The notes below the pieces were generated by a model. That model searched no databases, had not been told where the DNA came from, and saw only the letters and a list, made by a program, of their open reading frames with translations. Position numbers and translations under genes: made by a program. Shown here one piece after another: positions 22,116 through 23,927 of a stretch of DNA of 23,927 nucleotides (its first letter is position 1; each line of letters starts with the position of its first letter). Source of the DNA: an uncultured Muribaculaceae bacterium (lineage in GTDB: Bacteria; Bacteroidota; Bacteroidia; Bacteroidales; Muribaculaceae); the NCBI GenBank assembly GCA_910589095.1, contig CAJUSN010000010.1, positions 8,351 through 32,277 on the forward strand. Direction: 5' to 3'.

Positions 22116-23150
22116 TCATAGTAGGTCAATGCCGGCCAGGGCGCAGGCGGTGCGTTGCTCTTCGGGCCAAATGGAGGCTTGCACTTCTCCTATATGGGCT
22201 TTCTGAAGCAGGAACATACAGAGACGGCTCTGCCCTATGCCACCACCAACGGACGCAGGCAACTCCCCTTGCAAAAGTCGGCTATGGAATTCAAGCGACG
22301 CCCGCCCTTCGCAGCCTTCAGCGGCCAATTGGCGTTCAAGAGCGGCGGGATCAACCCTTATCCCCATTGAAGAGAGTTCAACGGCACGTTCAAGGATACT
22401 GTCCCAAACAAGTATATCGCCGTTGAGACCAATAAAGCCATCGGAATTGGGCGAACTCCAGTCATCATAGTCGGGCGCACGCCTGTCATGCGGCACACCG
22501 TCGCTCAGCGGGGCACCTATCCCGATAAGAAACACAGCACCACATTCGCGTGCCGCCGCATCCTCGCGCTCACGCGGAGTGAGAGTAGGATAACGCTGTA
22601 GAAGTTCCTCGGAGTGAATGAAAGTGATCTCCTCCGGAAGTCGCGGTGTGATGTGTGGAAAGCGGTCATACACTGCCTGCTCAGTAAGGCGGATGGCATT
22701 GTAGATTTTTTCCACCATGGCCTTGAGATATTCCAGATTTCTGTCCGTGGGATAGATGGTCTGTTCCCAGTCCCACTGATCCACATAAAGAGAATGGAGA
22801 TTGTCAAGCTCTTCATCGGCACGAATGGCATTCATGTCGGTGTATAGACCGTAGCCCGGAGCAATATCATAAGCCTCCAGTTTCACACGCTTCCATTTCG
22901 CCAGGGAATGGACCACCTCGGCGCGACGGTCGTTAAGGTCGGCTACCGGGAATGACACTGCGCGCTCATAACCGTTGAGGTCATCATTGATTCCCGTTCC
23001 TGAGAGCACGAAAAGAGGGGCGGTAACACGGCGAAGGTTTAGAGCACGCGAAAGATGTTGCTGAAAGGTATCCTTCACAAGTTTTATGGCCACTTCAGTG
23101 GTTTCCGGGAGAAGTTTCTGCTTGTATTTACGTGGAATAATAAGAGCCAT
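22116..23150 (-). CDS. asnA: Aspartate-ammonia ligase (ammonia-dependent asparagine synthetase)
   Basis: 344 aa, of the class II aminoacyl-tRNA-synthetase fold. It makes asparagine from aspartate, ammonia and ATP in the cytoplasm. Family segments are clear: LFVLSGTGINDDLNGYERAV near 48-67 for substrate binding, VHSLAKWKRVKL near 82-93, LHSLYVDQWDWE near 119-130, and the ATP-site GGGIGQSRLCMFLLQK near the C-terminus. Start taken at ATG 23150 (MALIIPRKYKQ); a TTG six bases upstream is the only extension. It follows the helicase-nuclease gene on the same strand by about 35 bp, so the two are probably co-transcribed. Confidence 0.96.
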   Translation of the reverse strand: MALIIPRKYKQKLLPETTEVAIKLVKDTFQQHLSRALNLRRVTAPLFVLSGTGINDDLNGYERAVSFPVADLNDRRAEVVHSLAKWKRVKLEAYDIAPGYGLYTDMNAIRADEELDNLHSLYVDQWDWEQTIYPTDRNLEYLKAMVEKIYNAIRLTEQAVYDRFPHITPRLPEEITFIHSEELLQRYPTLTPREREDAAARECGAVFLIGIGAPLSDGVPHDRRAPDYDDWSSPNSDGFIGLNGDILVWDSILERAVELSSMGIRVDPAALERQLAAEGCEGRASLEFHSRLLQGELPASVGGGIGQSRLCMFLLQKAHIGEVQASIWPEEQRTACALAGIDLL

Positions 23151-23185
23151 GGGCAAAGTGTGGTTAAAAGGTGAGGAAGGGAATA

Positions 23186-23927
23186 TTATTTATAGCTGAC
23201 GGGCACAATATTTCCGGCGGTTACATACCAAATGAATCCGCGGATTCCGGAGTGGCCCATCCGGTGGAGCGCATCCATATAGTCGCGCACCTGGCGATGG
23301 TGAGCTTTGTGAGGCTCTCCAAATTTATAGTCGATCACATCGGTGTGTCCGTCGGCTGTCCAAACTATTCGGTCGGGGCGGCGATGCACTCCGCCCGGCA
23401 GCAACAGAGTGCGTTCTGTGACCGCTCTGCGGAAGCCGTTGAACCAAGGCGCTACATCGGGACGCACCAATTCATCGGCAAGGAACCGCTCTATCTCAAG
23501 GGCCTCACCGGGCGGAAGGAGCCCGGCATGGGAGCAGCGGGCAACCGCAGTGTGCAGCCCTGAAGACCGGTACACACGAGCCAGCACATCATGAAGCATA
23601 ATGCCACGGTCACGCGGACGGGAATAGTCAGGAAGATCGTCAATTTTCACGTTTGCCCACAAATCCGGCCTGTCATCAGTGGCATAAGGGGCCATCTCGA
23701 ACACAGTAACCGGATCAAGAGCTGTGGGCGGCCGCTCTTCCTCCGGCTGCGGTTGAGTAGGACTGCCATAGGCAAAGCGATTGACCTCCACATCAGAATC
23801 CTCATCAGATTCTGATTCAGAGTCGGCATCCGCGTCAGCCTCATCTTCATCAATTTTTTCAAGCAGGGTGTGGAGCTCGCTCACAGCTTCATCCATTACT
23901 GCACCGATGGGATAGGTATCGGACCTG
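23186..23927 (-). CDS. C-terminal part of a UvrD/AddA-like helicase-nuclease (5' end beyond the window)
   Basis: The minus-strand frame is open from the window edge to TAA at 23188-23186. Visible residues number about 246, counted here from the internal Met at 23896. A RecB-type nuclease domain occupies the last ~150: GIMLHDVL (H102), RRPDRIVW (D175), DVIDYKFG (D189, K191) and the QxxxY motif QVRDY (Q202/Y206). It is preceded by a very acidic Asp/Glu/Ser stretch at about 16-38. This matches the tail of AddA-like UvrD helicase-nucleases used for processing broken DNA ends; the helicase motifs would lie outside the window. The Met at 23896 is not the true start because the frame continues upstream (SDTYPIGAV). 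Confidence 0.85.
   Translation of the reverse strand, partial: RSDTYPIGAVMDEAVSELHTLLEKIDEDEADADADSESESDEDSDVEVNRFAYGSPTQPQPEEERPPTALDPVTVFEMAPYATDDRPDLWANVKIDDLPDYSRPRDRGIMLHDVLARVYRSSGLHTAVARCSHAGLLPPGEALEIERFLADELVRPDVAPWFNGFRRAVTERTLLLPGGVHRRPDRIVWTADGHTDVIDYKFGEPHKAHHRQVRDYMDALHRMGHSGIRGFIWYVTAGNIVPVSYK

Overview
The window looks like chromosomal DNA of a Bacteroidales bacterium, most likely a gut member such as the Muribaculaceae (family level is inference). Evidence: several promoters of the Bacteroidota type (TAnnTTTG -7 box), a DUF4491 protein, a class II lipoprotein with a SbsA-type Ig domain, a CotH protein ending in a type IX secretion (T9SS)-like sorting tail, and A-rich leaders in place of strong Shine-Dalgarno sites.

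Layout. 1-2421: on the minus strand, the 5' part of an Ig-like surface lipoprotein (cut by the window edge) preceded by a long-chain polyprenyl diphosphate synthase gene. 2503-7091: on the plus strand polA, a 125-bp inverted-repeat element abutting the polA stop codon, a TPM-domain membrane protein with four CxxC pairs, and a DUF4491 membrane protein. 7236-16659: a tight eight-gene plus-strand operon (gaps 2-36 bp) with one good promoter at its head: large TPR protein, outer-membrane beta-barrel, DPM1-type glycosyltransferase, dihydroorotase, beta-carbonic anhydrase, GH73-type glucosaminidase, queF, queC. It mixes envelope biogenesis with pyrimidine and queuosine synthesis. 16660-17278: no protein gene, but a leftward promoter and a strong leftward intrinsic terminator frame a ~280-nt candidate structured RNA, followed by a 10-bp inverted repeat. 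17240-17711: an XRE/HipB-like regulator followed, with overlapping codons, by a 22-codon stump that looks like the start of a lost HipA toxin. 17746-20754: rlmN and a secreted CotH-family kinase-like protein. 20816-22101: a 12-bp-arm stem-loop and a visibly AT-richer DUF1016/YhcG PD-(D/E)XK nuclease gene, likely acquired. 22116-23927: convergent minus-strand asnA and the C-terminal nuclease part of a UvrD/AddA-like helicase-nuclease that runs off the window.

Most of the window is ordinary housekeeping sequence. The parts that deserve a second look are the candidate ncRNA (16724-17005), the HipBA remnant, the MITE-like element at the polA stop, the eroded proofreading site in PolA, the TPR/barrel pair, and the lone YhcG nuclease. 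No CRISPR array, rRNA, tRNA or complete insertion sequence was seen.
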